Assembly (NCBI RefSeq): GCF_002022005.1
Contig: NZ_CP017258.1
Span: forward strand, 1-64,000
DNA length: 64,000 nucleotides
From: Campylobacter pinnipediorum subsp. caledonicus
GTDB taxonomy: Bacteria > Campylobacterota > Campylobacteria > Campylobacterales > Campylobacteraceae
Direction of reading: 5' to 3'
Shown piece after piece: positions 47,422 through 55,933 of this stretch; position 1 is the stretch's first letter; each line of letters starts with the position of its first letter. The position numbers were made by a program, and so were the translations under genes. The notes beneath the pieces are model-generated. The model searched no databases, had not been told where the DNA came from, and saw only the letters and a program-made list of their open reading frames with translations.

Positions 47422-47904
47422 ATGGAAAATATAGAAGAAATAACTGAACAAGATGAACAAAGATACGCTGAGCTTTGTGGCAAGGCTTTTGAATTTGCAA
47501 GACGTGATGAAAAAGAAGAATTGCAAAAGATGATAGAGGCAGGACTAAGCGTAAATTTGAAAAATGAAAAAGGCGATTCGCTTATAATGCTTGCAAGCTA
47601 CCGCAACTCGCTTGAAACGGTAAAAATGCTTATAGAAAAAGGTGCTAGAGTTGATGAGCGAAATGATAAAAACCAAACTCCGCTTGCTGGTGCTTGCTTC
47701 AAGGGTCATCTTGAAGTGGTAAAAGCTTTAGTTGAAGCCGGTGCTGATATAAATGCAAATAACGGAATGGGAGCTACTCCTCATACTTTTGCTATGATAT
47801 TTGGTAGAACTGAAGTTGTGAAATATCTAAATAGTGTAAATAAAAAACATAGTTTTTTACAAAAAATATTCGGTAAGATTTTTGGTTTATTTTCAGGTAA
47901 ATAG
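47422..47904 (+). CDS. Ankyrin-repeat protein of the Cj1386 type
   Basis: A 160-residue cytosolic protein with about three ankyrin repeats: KGDSLIMLASYRNSLETVKM, KNQTPLAGACFKGHLEVVKA and MGATPHTFAMIFGRTEVVKY. A charged N-terminus precedes them and a basic, hydrophobic tail KIFGKIFGLFSGK follows. It resembles Cj1386, which in C. jejuni sits next to katA and helps supply heme to catalase (established knowledge). Here the catalase gene, 4.8 kb away, is broken, so this gene is either a leftover or has another client. A TATAAT near 47391 is a likely -10. Confidence 0.8.
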   Translation: MENIEEITEQDEQRYAELCGKAFEFARRDEKEELQKMIEAGLSVNLKNEKGDSLIMLASYRNSLETVKMLIEKGARVDERNDKNQTPLAGACFKGHLEVVKALVEAGADINANNGMGATPHTFAMIFGRTEVVKYLNSVNKKHSFLQKIFGKIFGLFSGK

Positions 47905-48084
47905 ACTTATTGATTATTTTGTTTTTTAAAATTATCAATTATTAGTTTTAAAATTTTATACAAATATTTTTTATATATTCTGCAAAAATTAATTCAAATT
48001 ATAGTTAATTATTTGAAGTTTAAGAGCCTTTGAAGATGGTTTAAGTTATTATTATATAGTATTGAATTATTAGAAGGAGTAAAA

Positions 48085-50043
48085 ATGAAAATTTCAAAGA
48101 TTGTAAGTGCATCTATACTTAGTATTGCTGTAAGCAGTTCCGCTTTTGGTGCTGAAAATGTAACACCAAAAGAGGAAATAGAAAATGCATTAAATAAAGG
48201 AGAAATAACAGCTAAAAAAATAACAGAAAAAAATATAGAAGCAGCCAAACTAATAGCTGAAAATAAAAAAATTGAACTTAAATTGGCAAAAGAAAAGCTA
48301 GCAGCTATAAATGCAGGTGAAGAAGCTACTGAAAAAAAAATAGAAGCATTAGAGGATAAAGTATCAGAAGTAATAGAATCAGTATTAGCAGCAAAAGAAG
48401 CAGCAAAAAAAGCAATAATTATAGCATTAGAAGAAGAACAAAAAGCTGTAACACAAGAACAAAAAGCAGCAGCAAAAGCCAAAAAAGAAGCAGCAATAAA
48501 AGTAGTAGAGGATACAGATGAGCTATTGGCTGAAGCTGAAGCTGAAGTCTACATAGCAAAAGAAGCAGCAGAGGCAGCTAAAGCAGAAGATGTAGCAACA
48601 CCAGAAAAAAAAGCAGAAGCAATTGAAAAAGCTAAAAAAGAAATAGAAACTAAATCTAAACAAGTAGATGTATTGCAAGATGCTTTAGCGGAAACTAATG
48701 TTAATACAGCTAAAGCTGTTAATGAGCTAAAAGAAAAAGAAAAAACGCTAAAAGAAAAAGAAACAGAATATAAAAATGCTACCGAAGCACAAAAAGCTGA
48801 GAAACTAAAAGCACTTAATGATGCCAAAAAAGAAGTAGCAGAAGCTAAAGAAGAAGTAGGTGAAGCTAATGCTGATCGTGCTAAACGTGCAACTAGAAAG
48901 CTAGATAATACAAATAAAAGTATAGCAGAGTCTTTAGGTGATATATCAGCAGATAATGAAGTGTTAAATAAACTATTCTTAGATGGCAATACTAAAAAAG
49001 AAGATATTGTTAATATAGTTAAAAATGTAACAAGCTCTGTAACAACATCAGTTGATTCAATGGCTAAAATATCTAATGTAGATATCGTTAAGTTTAATAC
49101 AGATCTTTCAACCTCTACAAGACTTGCAAGTCTAAGCAACCCATTCAATGCTGATTTAGCATTAGCAAGCGCTATCAGACATTTAAAAGATGATAGCTTT
49201 GCAAGTAGTGATGATATGGCATTAAGCAACGTAGTAAGAGAATACACAGATAGATTTAACTATGACAATAACCTATGGGGAAGTGTCTTAGGTGGTAAGA
49301 CAAGTGTTAAAAATGGTGCAAGTCCAAAAATCTTTGGTGTAACTCTTGGTTATGATAAGAGATTTGATAATATGATAGTTGGTGCAACTACAACTTATAC
49401 TCAAACAAAAGCAGACAAAAGTGATGTTGAGTTAAAAGGTAAAAATATCCAATTAGGTCTTTATACAAGAGGATACTTTGATGAGAATGAAGTAGATGCA
49501 AGAATCAACTTTAACTTTGGAGATAACAAGGTAAAAAGAACAACTAGTATAGGTAAAACTGATGGTAAGTTTGATTCATTTGCAACATCTTTTGATCTAA
49601 CTTATGGTCGCATATATCAGTTAGACAATGATGTAATGATTAAACCACTTGGTGGTGTTGGATATACATATCTAAAAACAAAATCATTTACTGAAAAAGG
49701 CGAGGGTGCTTTATCATATAACTCTATAACAACAAAAGTAGCTAACTTAAAAGCTGGTGTTGAGTTAAGAAAATATGTTGAATCTGGTAAATACTTCTAT
49801 GTAACTCCTGGTGTAGAAAGAGAGATATTTAAAAACGTTAAAGATCCTATAGTTAAATTTATAGGAGCAGATAATGGCATTAAACTAGTAGGTGATGATA
49901 AGAAAAATACTTACTTTACTTTACAAACAGGTGCTAATTTTAACATAACAGATAGCTTAAGCACAAATATAAACTTTGGAACAAAACTAGGTTCTAAAAA
50001 CAAATTCTATAACGGAACTATAGGTGTTAACTATAAGTTTTAA
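48085..50043 (+). CDS. Autotransporter D with alanine/glutamate/lysine coiled coil
   Basis: A 652-residue autotransporter. Seen: signal peptide 1-22 (ending SSAFG), a nearly uninterrupted Ala/Glu/Lys helical passenger (about 30-270) that could be a long single alpha-helix or coiled coil, a linker around STSTRLASLSNPFN, and a barrel (about 360-652) ending YKF. ATG 48085 follows AAGGAG. Unlike the other four family members it has no G tract in promoter or early coding sequence. The coding DNA from 48841 to the stop, and about 55 bases beyond, is nearly identical to autotransporter E, so it looks like a constitutive partner. Function unknown. Confidence 0.85.
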   Translation: MKISKIVSASILSIAVSSSAFGAENVTPKEEIENALNKGEITAKKITEKNIEAAKLIAENKKIELKLAKEKLAAINAGEEATEKKIEALEDKVSEVIESVLAAKEAAKKAIIIALEEEQKAVTQEQKAAAKAKKEAAIKVVEDTDELLAEAEAEVYIAKEAAEAAKAEDVATPEKKAEAIEKAKKEIETKSKQVDVLQDALAETNVNTAKAVNELKEKEKTLKEKETEYKNATEAQKAEKLKALNDAKKEVAEAKEEVGEANADRAKRATRKLDNTNKSIAESLGDISADNEVLNKLFLDGNTKKEDIVNIVKNVTSSVTTSVDSMAKISNVDIVKFNTDLSTSTRLASLSNPFNADLALASAIRHLKDDSFASSDDMALSNVVREYTDRFNYDNNLWGSVLGGKTSVKNGASPKIFGVTLGYDKRFDNMIVGATTTYTQTKADKSDVELKGKNIQLGLYTRGYFDENEVDARINFNFGDNKVKRTTSIGKTDGKFDSFATSFDLTYGRIYQLDNDVMIKPLGGVGYTYLKTKSFTEKGEGALSYNSITTKVANLKAGVELRKYVESGKYFYVTPGVEREIFKNVKDPIVKFIGADNGIKLVGDDKKNTYFTLQTGANFNITDSLSTNINFGTKLGSKNKFYNGTIGVNYKF

Positions 50044-50098
50044 TTAGCTAAGTAACCACACAAAGATACTCAAACAAGTATCTCTATAACCCCTTTAA
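48841..50098 (+). repeat. Autotransporter 3' repeat, copy 1 (pairs with 53185-54442)
   Basis: About 1258 bases covering the end of the coiled coil, the barrel and the first part of the terminator recur at a constant offset of 4344. I noted two single-base differences, both silent. This is a substrate for homologous recombination, which would delete or duplicate 4.3 kb and fuse the two genes. Confidence 0.85.
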
Positions 50099-50120
50099 AA
50101 GTAAAACTTAAAGGGGTATA
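50085..50120 (+). terminator. Terminator of autotransporter D
   Basis: CCCCTTTAA (50090-50098) pairs with TTAAAGGGG (50108-50116) over nine bases. A short hairpin GATACT...AGTATC precedes it. The equivalent after gene E is longer. Confidence 0.75.
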
Positions 50121-50223
50121 ACTATTGCTAGTTTAAAAATCAATGAATTTCTTAAAGATTAAGAACTTTTTAATATAACTGAATTTACAATAATCCTGCA
50201 TTTATATTTTAAAAGGAGTAGAA

Positions 50224-53200
50224 ATGAAAATTTCAAAGATTGTAAGTGCAGCTATACTTAGTGTAGCTGTAAGTGGTTTCGCTTTTGGTGCTGAAAATGG
50301 GGGGGGGGTAGCGACTAATCCTACACTTGATTTTTTTAATACCGTAAAGCAAAAATTAGCAGATATAGCTAACAAGAAAGAAAGCTTAGCAAATGATATA
50401 TCGTCTATACATGATGAGACTGTAAAAGGTGCATTTAAAGATATTTTAGTTAAAGCAAAAGATTTAACAATTCCAGAAACCGGGTTTACTATTGCAGATT
50501 TTGCTACAGTTGGTGACAAACAAGTTAGCCTAAAGCTAACTAACCAAGCTTCTAAACCCATGCTTGAAATTTCATACGATGGCAAAAAAGACGTTTTAAG
50601 CTTAAATGATAGTGATGCTTTAACTTTTAACCCTAGAATATTAGATAGAGTAGATCCTAGTCTGAAGAATTTTAAGAATCAAGAAAATATAACTCATGAT
50701 AATGGCATAGAAACTGATAGGGAAAATAATGCAAAAAATAAAGCAATGGTTGAGTATTTAAATCTGATAGTTTCAGAAACTGATAATGTATTTGATGAAT
50801 TAATCAAAAACAAAGCAAATGAAGAAACAAAAAATGCAATAACACAAAATGCTCACCCACATTTACAAAAAATAGCAAAAATCCTTGATGCTGCAAAGAA
50901 AGCAAAAAAAGCAAACAACGATAATGTGGATTTTACAGATATTACTATAGGTGAAGGTGGTAAATTTAAAATATCTATTGAAACAAATGGTGAAGAACCT
51001 AAACTTAAGATAAAAAACAATCAAACAGTATTTGCAACAGATACTTTTACGTTAAAAGAAAATGGTTCTTTAGAATATCAAAAGAATACAACAACAGAAA
51101 ATGTATGGAATCATATACTTCTAAATTTTAAAACTGCTGAAGCTACTCAAAAAGTAACAGAAGCTATTAAACTAAAAAAACAAGAATTAGATACAACAGA
51201 AGCAAAGGCTTCATTAAGACAAGCTATAGATACTGTTTTAAATATTGATATGGATAAATTAAAAGCTTATACTACTAATCAACAAGATGAAGGTGTAAAA
51301 GGCCGCATAAAAAACATATTAACAAAAGCTAAAGATGAAAAGCTTGATTTTTTAGGTGGTCAAGGTATTAGTAGCGGTGAATTAGATTTAAATGGCGGTA
51401 AAGCTAAAATTATATTAAAGAAAACAGATAGTGGTGCTGAACTTGATATAATTTATGATAGCACAGGGACTAATACAAATGATGAAGCTAGTAAAATAAA
51501 TAAATTTGTGCTTAATGGTAATGATGTAACTTTCACTGAAGCTTCCGAAGACAATAATAAACTAAAAAATTTAGCTGCTGTTGATGATATTAAAGAAAAA
51601 ATCGAAGAAGCTTTGAATAAAGGGCCTAATTTAAAATTTACAACCGAAGAAATAAACAAAGCCAAAGCCAAAGTTGACGTTTATGAGACTTTAGTAACTA
51701 ATTTGCCGAAAGTACTTTCTAAAGAAAAAATAGATAAGCTTATGAATGCAGGAAATGCAGGTGTAGTGAATGCAGAACTAAAAGCAATAGTAGATCAAGT
51801 AATAGAATCAAAAGAAGAATTAACTGCAAACTTAGGAAATATAAATAATCAAAATATCACACTAAAAATAAAATCAAACGGCACTGCAATAGAAATTTCA
51901 CAAGCAGATGGTAAAAAAGACACTATAACATTATTGGCTGATAATAAATTCAAAGTTGAGACCAATAGCAAAGTTGCTAAACCTGTTTTACAAGAATTAG
52001 CAGAAAATAAAGATGCATTAGGACAAGATCCATTTAAGAATGCTATAGAAAAAGCAAAAGAGAAAATTCCACAAGAAAATGGACAAGATTTAACTTCAAC
52101 AGAAATAGATAAAAGAAAAGCATTTTTAGATGCCGTATACAAAGATAATGATAACAATGCTTTAAAAACTATTTTAGATGCAATTAAAACTAAAGATCTT
52201 ACAACAGCTAATACAGATGCAGATATTTTAAATACAATTGATCAAGCTGGTAAAGATAAAATTAAAACAATGCTTGAAAAAGCAAAAGAAGCCGGTAATG
52301 CTTATATAAAATCATTAGCACTTGAAGCACAAATAGGTGGTGCAACCGTAAAACTAGAAATAGTAGATGATAAACCTGCTTTAACTATAGAAAAAGATGG
52401 TAAAAAAGACACATTTAAGCTTTCAGGTGATAACAATGGTCAATTAGCATATGAATCAGCTAAAACACCTACAAAAGACTCTGTATTACACCTACTATCA
52501 GGCTTTGATCCTACAAACCTAAATGCTACACTTTCAGTTTTTATAGCTAAAAATGGTGGAGAAATAACAGCTAAAGAAATAACAGCTGGGAATATAGACA
52601 GAATAGAAGATACAGCCGATGATAAAGAAAGAGATCTTAAAGTAGCACAAGCAACACTAGCAGCTATAAATGCAGGTGAAAAAGCTACTGCAGAAAAAGT
52701 AAAAACTTTAGAAGAAAAAGTAAAAACTTTAGAAAAAGCTAAAGAAGATGCAACAAAAGCTAAAACAGAAGCAGAAAAAATAGTAACAGATGCAGGAGAA
52801 AAAGCAACACAAGAACAAAAAGCAGCAGCTCAAAAAGCAGCAGAAGCAGAAGCAGAAGCAGAACTAGCAGCAGAAGAAGCTAAAGCAGAATTAGAAATAG
52901 CTAAAGAAGCACAAACAGCAGCTAAAGCAGAAGATGTAACAACACCAGAAAAAATAGCAAAAGCTAAAGAAAAAATAACAAAAGACATACAAGCTAAATC
53001 TAAACAAGTAGATGTATTAAATGATGCTTTAGCAGAAACTAATGTTAATACAGTTAAAGCCGTTAATGAGCTAAAAGAAAAAGAAAAAACATTAAAAGCA
53101 AAAGAAACAGAATATAAAAATGCAGCTGAAGCACAAAAAGCTGAGAAACTAAAAGCACTTAATGAAGCTAAAAAAGAAGTAGCAGAAGCTAAAGAAGAAG

Positions 53201-54387
53201 TAGGTGAAGCTAATGCTGATCGTGCTAAACGTGCAACTAGAAAGCTAGATAATACAAATAAAAGTATAGCAGAGTCTTTAGGTGATATATCAGCAGATAA
53301 TGAAGTGTTAAATAAACTATTCTTAGATGGTAATACTAAAAAAGAAGATATTGTTAATATAGTTAAAAATGTAACAAGCTCTGTAACAACATCAGTTGAT
53401 TCAATGGCTAAAATATCTAATGTAGATATCGTTAAGTTTAATACAGATCTTTCAACCTCTACAAGACTTGCAAGTCTAAGCAACCCATTCAATGCTGATT
53501 TAGCATTAGCAAGCGCTATCAGACATTTAAAAGATGATAGCTTTGCAAGTAGTGATGATATGGCATTAAGCAACGTAGTAAGAGAATACACAGATAGATT
53601 TAACTATGACAATAACCTATGGGGAAGTGTCTTAGGTGGTAAGACAAGTGTTAAAAATGGTGCAAGTCCAAAAATCTTTGGTGTAACTCTTGGTTATGAT
53701 AAGAGATTTGATAATATGATAGTTGGTGCAACTACAACTTATACTCAAACAAAAGCAGACAAAAGTGATGTTGAGTTAAAAGGTAAAAATATCCAATTAG
53801 GTCTTTATACAAGAGGATACTTTGATGAAAATGAAGTAGATGCAAGAATCAACTTTAACTTTGGAGATAACAAGGTAAAAAGAACAACTAGTATAGGTAA
53901 AACTGATGGTAAGTTTGATTCATTTGCAACATCTTTTGATCTAACTTATGGTCGCATATATCAGTTAGACAATGATGTAATGATTAAACCACTTGGTGGT
54001 GTTGGATATACATATCTAAAAACAAAATCATTTACTGAAAAAGGCGAGGGTGCTTTATCATATAACTCTATAACAACAAAAGTAGCTAACTTAAAAGCTG
54101 GTGTTGAGTTAAGAAAATATGTTGAATCTGGTAAATACTTCTATGTAACTCCTGGTGTAGAAAGAGAGATATTTAAAAACGTTAAAGATCCTATAGTTAA
54201 ATTTATAGGAGCAGATAATGGCATTAAACTAGTAGGTGATGATAAGAAAAATACTTACTTTACTTTACAAACAGGTGCTAATTTTAACATAACAGATAGC
54301 TTAAGCACAAATATAAACTTTGGAACAAAACTAGGTTCTAAAAACAAATTCTATAACGGAACTATAGGTGTTAACTATAAGTTTTAA
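50224..54387 (+). CDS. Autotransporter E, large, translationally phase-variable
   Basis: A 1387-residue autotransporter. The signal peptide (1-22, ending GFAFG) is followed at residues 26-29 by the G10 tract (Gly-Gly-Gly-Val). The passenger has about five diverged modules (near 40-140, 215-310, 370-470, 540-600 and 690-780), each a helical stretch then strands of the form LKI...GxKKDT. An Ala/Glu/Lys coiled coil (about 815-1010) and a barrel (about 1090-1387) follow, nearly identical to gene D. The gene is in frame as given. ATG follows AAGGAG. The ligand or role of the modules is unknown. Confidence 0.87.
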   Translation: MKISKIVSAAILSVAVSGFAFGAENGGGVATNPTLDFFNTVKQKLADIANKKESLANDISSIHDETVKGAFKDILVKAKDLTIPETGFTIADFATVGDKQVSLKLTNQASKPMLEISYDGKKDVLSLNDSDALTFNPRILDRVDPSLKNFKNQENITHDNGIETDRENNAKNKAMVEYLNLIVSETDNVFDELIKNKANEETKNAITQNAHPHLQKIAKILDAAKKAKKANNDNVDFTDITIGEGGKFKISIETNGEEPKLKIKNNQTVFATDTFTLKENGSLEYQKNTTTENVWNHILLNFKTAEATQKVTEAIKLKKQELDTTEAKASLRQAIDTVLNIDMDKLKAYTTNQQDEGVKGRIKNILTKAKDEKLDFLGGQGISSGELDLNGGKAKIILKKTDSGAELDIIYDSTGTNTNDEASKINKFVLNGNDVTFTEASEDNNKLKNLAAVDDIKEKIEEALNKGPNLKFTTEEINKAKAKVDVYETLVTNLPKVLSKEKIDKLMNAGNAGVVNAELKAIVDQVIESKEELTANLGNINNQNITLKIKSNGTAIEISQADGKKDTITLLADNKFKVETNSKVAKPVLQELAENKDALGQDPFKNAIEKAKEKIPQENGQDLTSTEIDKRKAFLDAVYKDNDNNALKTILDAIKTKDLTTANTDADILNTIDQAGKDKIKTMLEKAKEAGNAYIKSLALEAQIGGATVKLEIVDDKPALTIEKDGKKDTFKLSGDNNGQLAYESAKTPTKDSVLHLLSGFDPTNLNATLSVFIAKNGGEITAKEITAGNIDRIEDTADDKERDLKVAQATLAAINAGEKATAEKVKTLEEKVKTLEKAKEDATKAKTEAEKIVTDAGEKATQEQKAAAQKAAEAEAEAELAAEEAKAELEIAKEAQTAAKAEDVTTPEKIAKAKEKITKDIQAKSKQVDVLNDALAETNVNTVKAVNELKEKEKTLKAKETEYKNAAEAQKAEKLKALNEAKKEVAEAKEEVGEANADRAKRATRKLDNTNKSIAESLGDISADNEVLNKLFLDGNTKKEDIVNIVKNVTSSVTTSVDSMAKISNVDIVKFNTDLSTSTRLASLSNPFNADLALASAIRHLKDDSFASSDDMALSNVVREYTDRFNYDNNLWGSVLGGKTSVKNGASPKIFGVTLGYDKRFDNMIVGATTTYTQTKADKSDVELKGKNIQLGLYTRGYFDENEVDARINFNFGDNKVKRTTSIGKTDGKFDSFATSFDLTYGRIYQLDNDVMIKPLGGVGYTYLKTKSFTEKGEGALSYNSITTKVANLKAGVELRKYVESGKYFYVTPGVEREIFKNVKDPIVKFIGADNGIKLVGDDKKNTYFTLQTGANFNITDSLSTNINFGTKLGSKNKFYNGTIGVNYKF
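50299..50308 (+). repeat. G10 tract inside autotransporter E (translational switch)
   Basis: Ten G occupy codons 26-28 and the first base of codon 29. Losing one G puts TAG at once; gaining one gives GGT AGC GAC TAA. Both one-base changes thus stop translation within four codons of the tract, so only lengths of 10 (or 7, 13) are ON. Autotransporter D has AATGTAACA at the matching place, with no tract. Confidence 0.9.
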
Positions 54388-54429
54388 TTAGCTAAGTAAC
54401 CACACAAAGATACTCAAACAAGTATCTCT

Positions 54430-54466
54430 ATAACCCCTTTAAGAGTAAAAACTCATAAAGGGGTTA
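54430..54466 (+). terminator. Terminator of autotransporter E
   Basis: ATAACCCCTTTAAGAG pairs with CTCATAAAGGGGTTAT over a short A-rich loop (54430-54466), giving a strong stem with one mismatch near its top, then AATCCTTTT. Confidence 0.8.
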
Positions 54467-54563
54467 TAATCCTTTTACAAACATTATCCTTATCCTTGAT
54501 ATTTATCAATTACTAATTTTAAAAATTTCCCTAGAATGTTCTTATATTTTTAAAGGAGAACAT

Positions 54564-55892
54564 ATGAGTGAAGAATTAAAAATGTTTTGCCATCAATGCG
54601 AAATGAGTGCTATTGATGGATGTGGCTCTCACGGTCAAAGTAAGGGAACTTGTGGCAAAACTGATACATTGGCTCGTTTGCAAGATACTATGGTTTTTGG
54701 GTTAAAAGGACTTAGCGCATATCGCCACCATGCAAATGAACTTGGTGCTGATACAAGCTATGTTGATAAGGTTATGGCTGATACTCTTTATTTTACACTT
54801 ACAAACTCAAATTTTAATTTTGATGAGCATATAGCACAATTATTGCAAGTTGGCTCTGCTGGTGTAAATGTCATGGATATATTAAGCGAGGCACATACAA
54901 ATGCCTTTGGTGTCCCATCTCCAGTAAGGGTTACTCAAAACAAGGTAGAAGGCAAGGCTATACTTGTTAGTGGACACAATTTAAATGCTTTAAAATTACT
55001 ACTTGAAGCAACTAAGGATAAAGGTATAAATATATATACCCACTCTGAAATGCTTCCAGCCCACGGCTACCCTGAGCTTAGAAAATACCCTCATTTAAAG
55101 GGAAATGTAGGTAAGGCATGGTTTGATCAGACTAAACTTTTTAATGAATTTAAGGGCGCTATACTTATGACAACAAACTGCATAGTTCCTTTACGCTCAA
55201 GCTGTGAGTACTCCGATAGACTTTTTGGTTATCAAATAGTCGGCACAGATGGAGTTAGGCATATACAAAACGATGATTTTGCACCTTTGATACAGTGTGC
55301 TATTGATTGTGGAGATGTTAGTTTAGATAGTGATGATGTTTTGGTTACAGGCGGTCATTATAAGAGCATATTGGGTCTTGCACCTCAAATTCTTGATGCG
55401 ATAAACTCTGGTAAAATTCGTAGATTTTTTGTTATAGCTGGATGCGATGCGCCTGGAAAAGGTAGAGAGTATTATAGAGAACTTGCACTATCTTTACCTA
55501 AGGATTGTGTGATACTTACATCTAGTTGTGGCAAGTTTAGGTTTAATGATATTGATTTTGGAATGGTGCCAGATACACAAATACCAAGATACATAGACCT
55601 AGGTCAGTGCAATGATAGCAATGGCGCTGTAAAAATAGCTCTTGCTTTAAGCGAGGCAACCGGTATAGCGGTAAATGACCTACCTGTTTCAATAGTGCTT
55701 ATGTGGATGGAACAAAAAGCTGTTATTATACTTCTTGCTTTATTTAGCTTGGGTATCAAAAATATAAATGTAGGTCCTACATTGCCTAAATTTTTTAATG
55801 AAGAGATAGTAAATTTCTTGGTAGAAAAATTTAATGTTAGACTTATAAGTGGCGATGCAAAAGCTGATTTAGAGTATTATTTGAGCAAATAA
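54564..55892 (+). CDS. hcp: Hybrid-cluster protein (hydroxylamine reductase), short form
   Basis: Hcp carries a 4Fe-type cubane and a hybrid iron-sulfur-oxygen cluster; it reduces hydroxylamine or nitric oxide in nitrosative defence. The 442-residue protein has the N-terminal Cys set MFCHQC, GCGS and GTCGKTD (Cys9, Cys12, Cys20, Cys30), then VSGHNLNALKLLLEA, TTNCIVP, ILTSSCGKFRFND and MWMEQKA segments that hold hybrid-cluster ligands. It is about 100 residues shorter than the common form, as in the class lacking one helical domain. ATG follows AAAGGAGAA. It is alone and ends at a bidirectional terminator. Confidence 0.93.
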   Translation: MSEELKMFCHQCEMSAIDGCGSHGQSKGTCGKTDTLARLQDTMVFGLKGLSAYRHHANELGADTSYVDKVMADTLYFTLTNSNFNFDEHIAQLLQVGSAGVNVMDILSEAHTNAFGVPSPVRVTQNKVEGKAILVSGHNLNALKLLLEATKDKGINIYTHSEMLPAHGYPELRKYPHLKGNVGKAWFDQTKLFNEFKGAILMTTNCIVPLRSSCEYSDRLFGYQIVGTDGVRHIQNDDFAPLIQCAIDCGDVSLDSDDVLVTGGHYKSILGLAPQILDAINSGKIRRFFVIAGCDAPGKGREYYRELALSLPKDCVILTSSCGKFRFNDIDFGMVPDTQIPRYIDLGQCNDSNGAVKIALALSEATGIAVNDLPVSIVLMWMEQKAVIILLALFSLGIKNINVGPTLPKFFNEEIVNFLVEKFNVRLISGDAKADLEYYLSK

Positions 55893-55901
55893 ATACTTTA
55901 A

Positions 55902-55927
55902 CTTCTCTAAGAAATTTCTTAGAGAAG
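55902..55927. terminator. Bidirectional terminator, hcp/dsbD
   Basis: CTTCTCTAAG (55902-55911) pairs perfectly with CTTAGAGAAG (55918-55927) over a six-base loop. It lies between convergent hcp and dsbD. Confidence 0.8.
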
Positions 55928-55933
55928 GTTATT

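Noticed and set aside
48549-49247. Long reverse frames opposite autotransporters D and E (also 52830-53591)
   Set aside because: They are Ser/Ala/Leu-rich complements of the Ala/Glu/Lys coiled coil, duplicated because the genes are duplicated.
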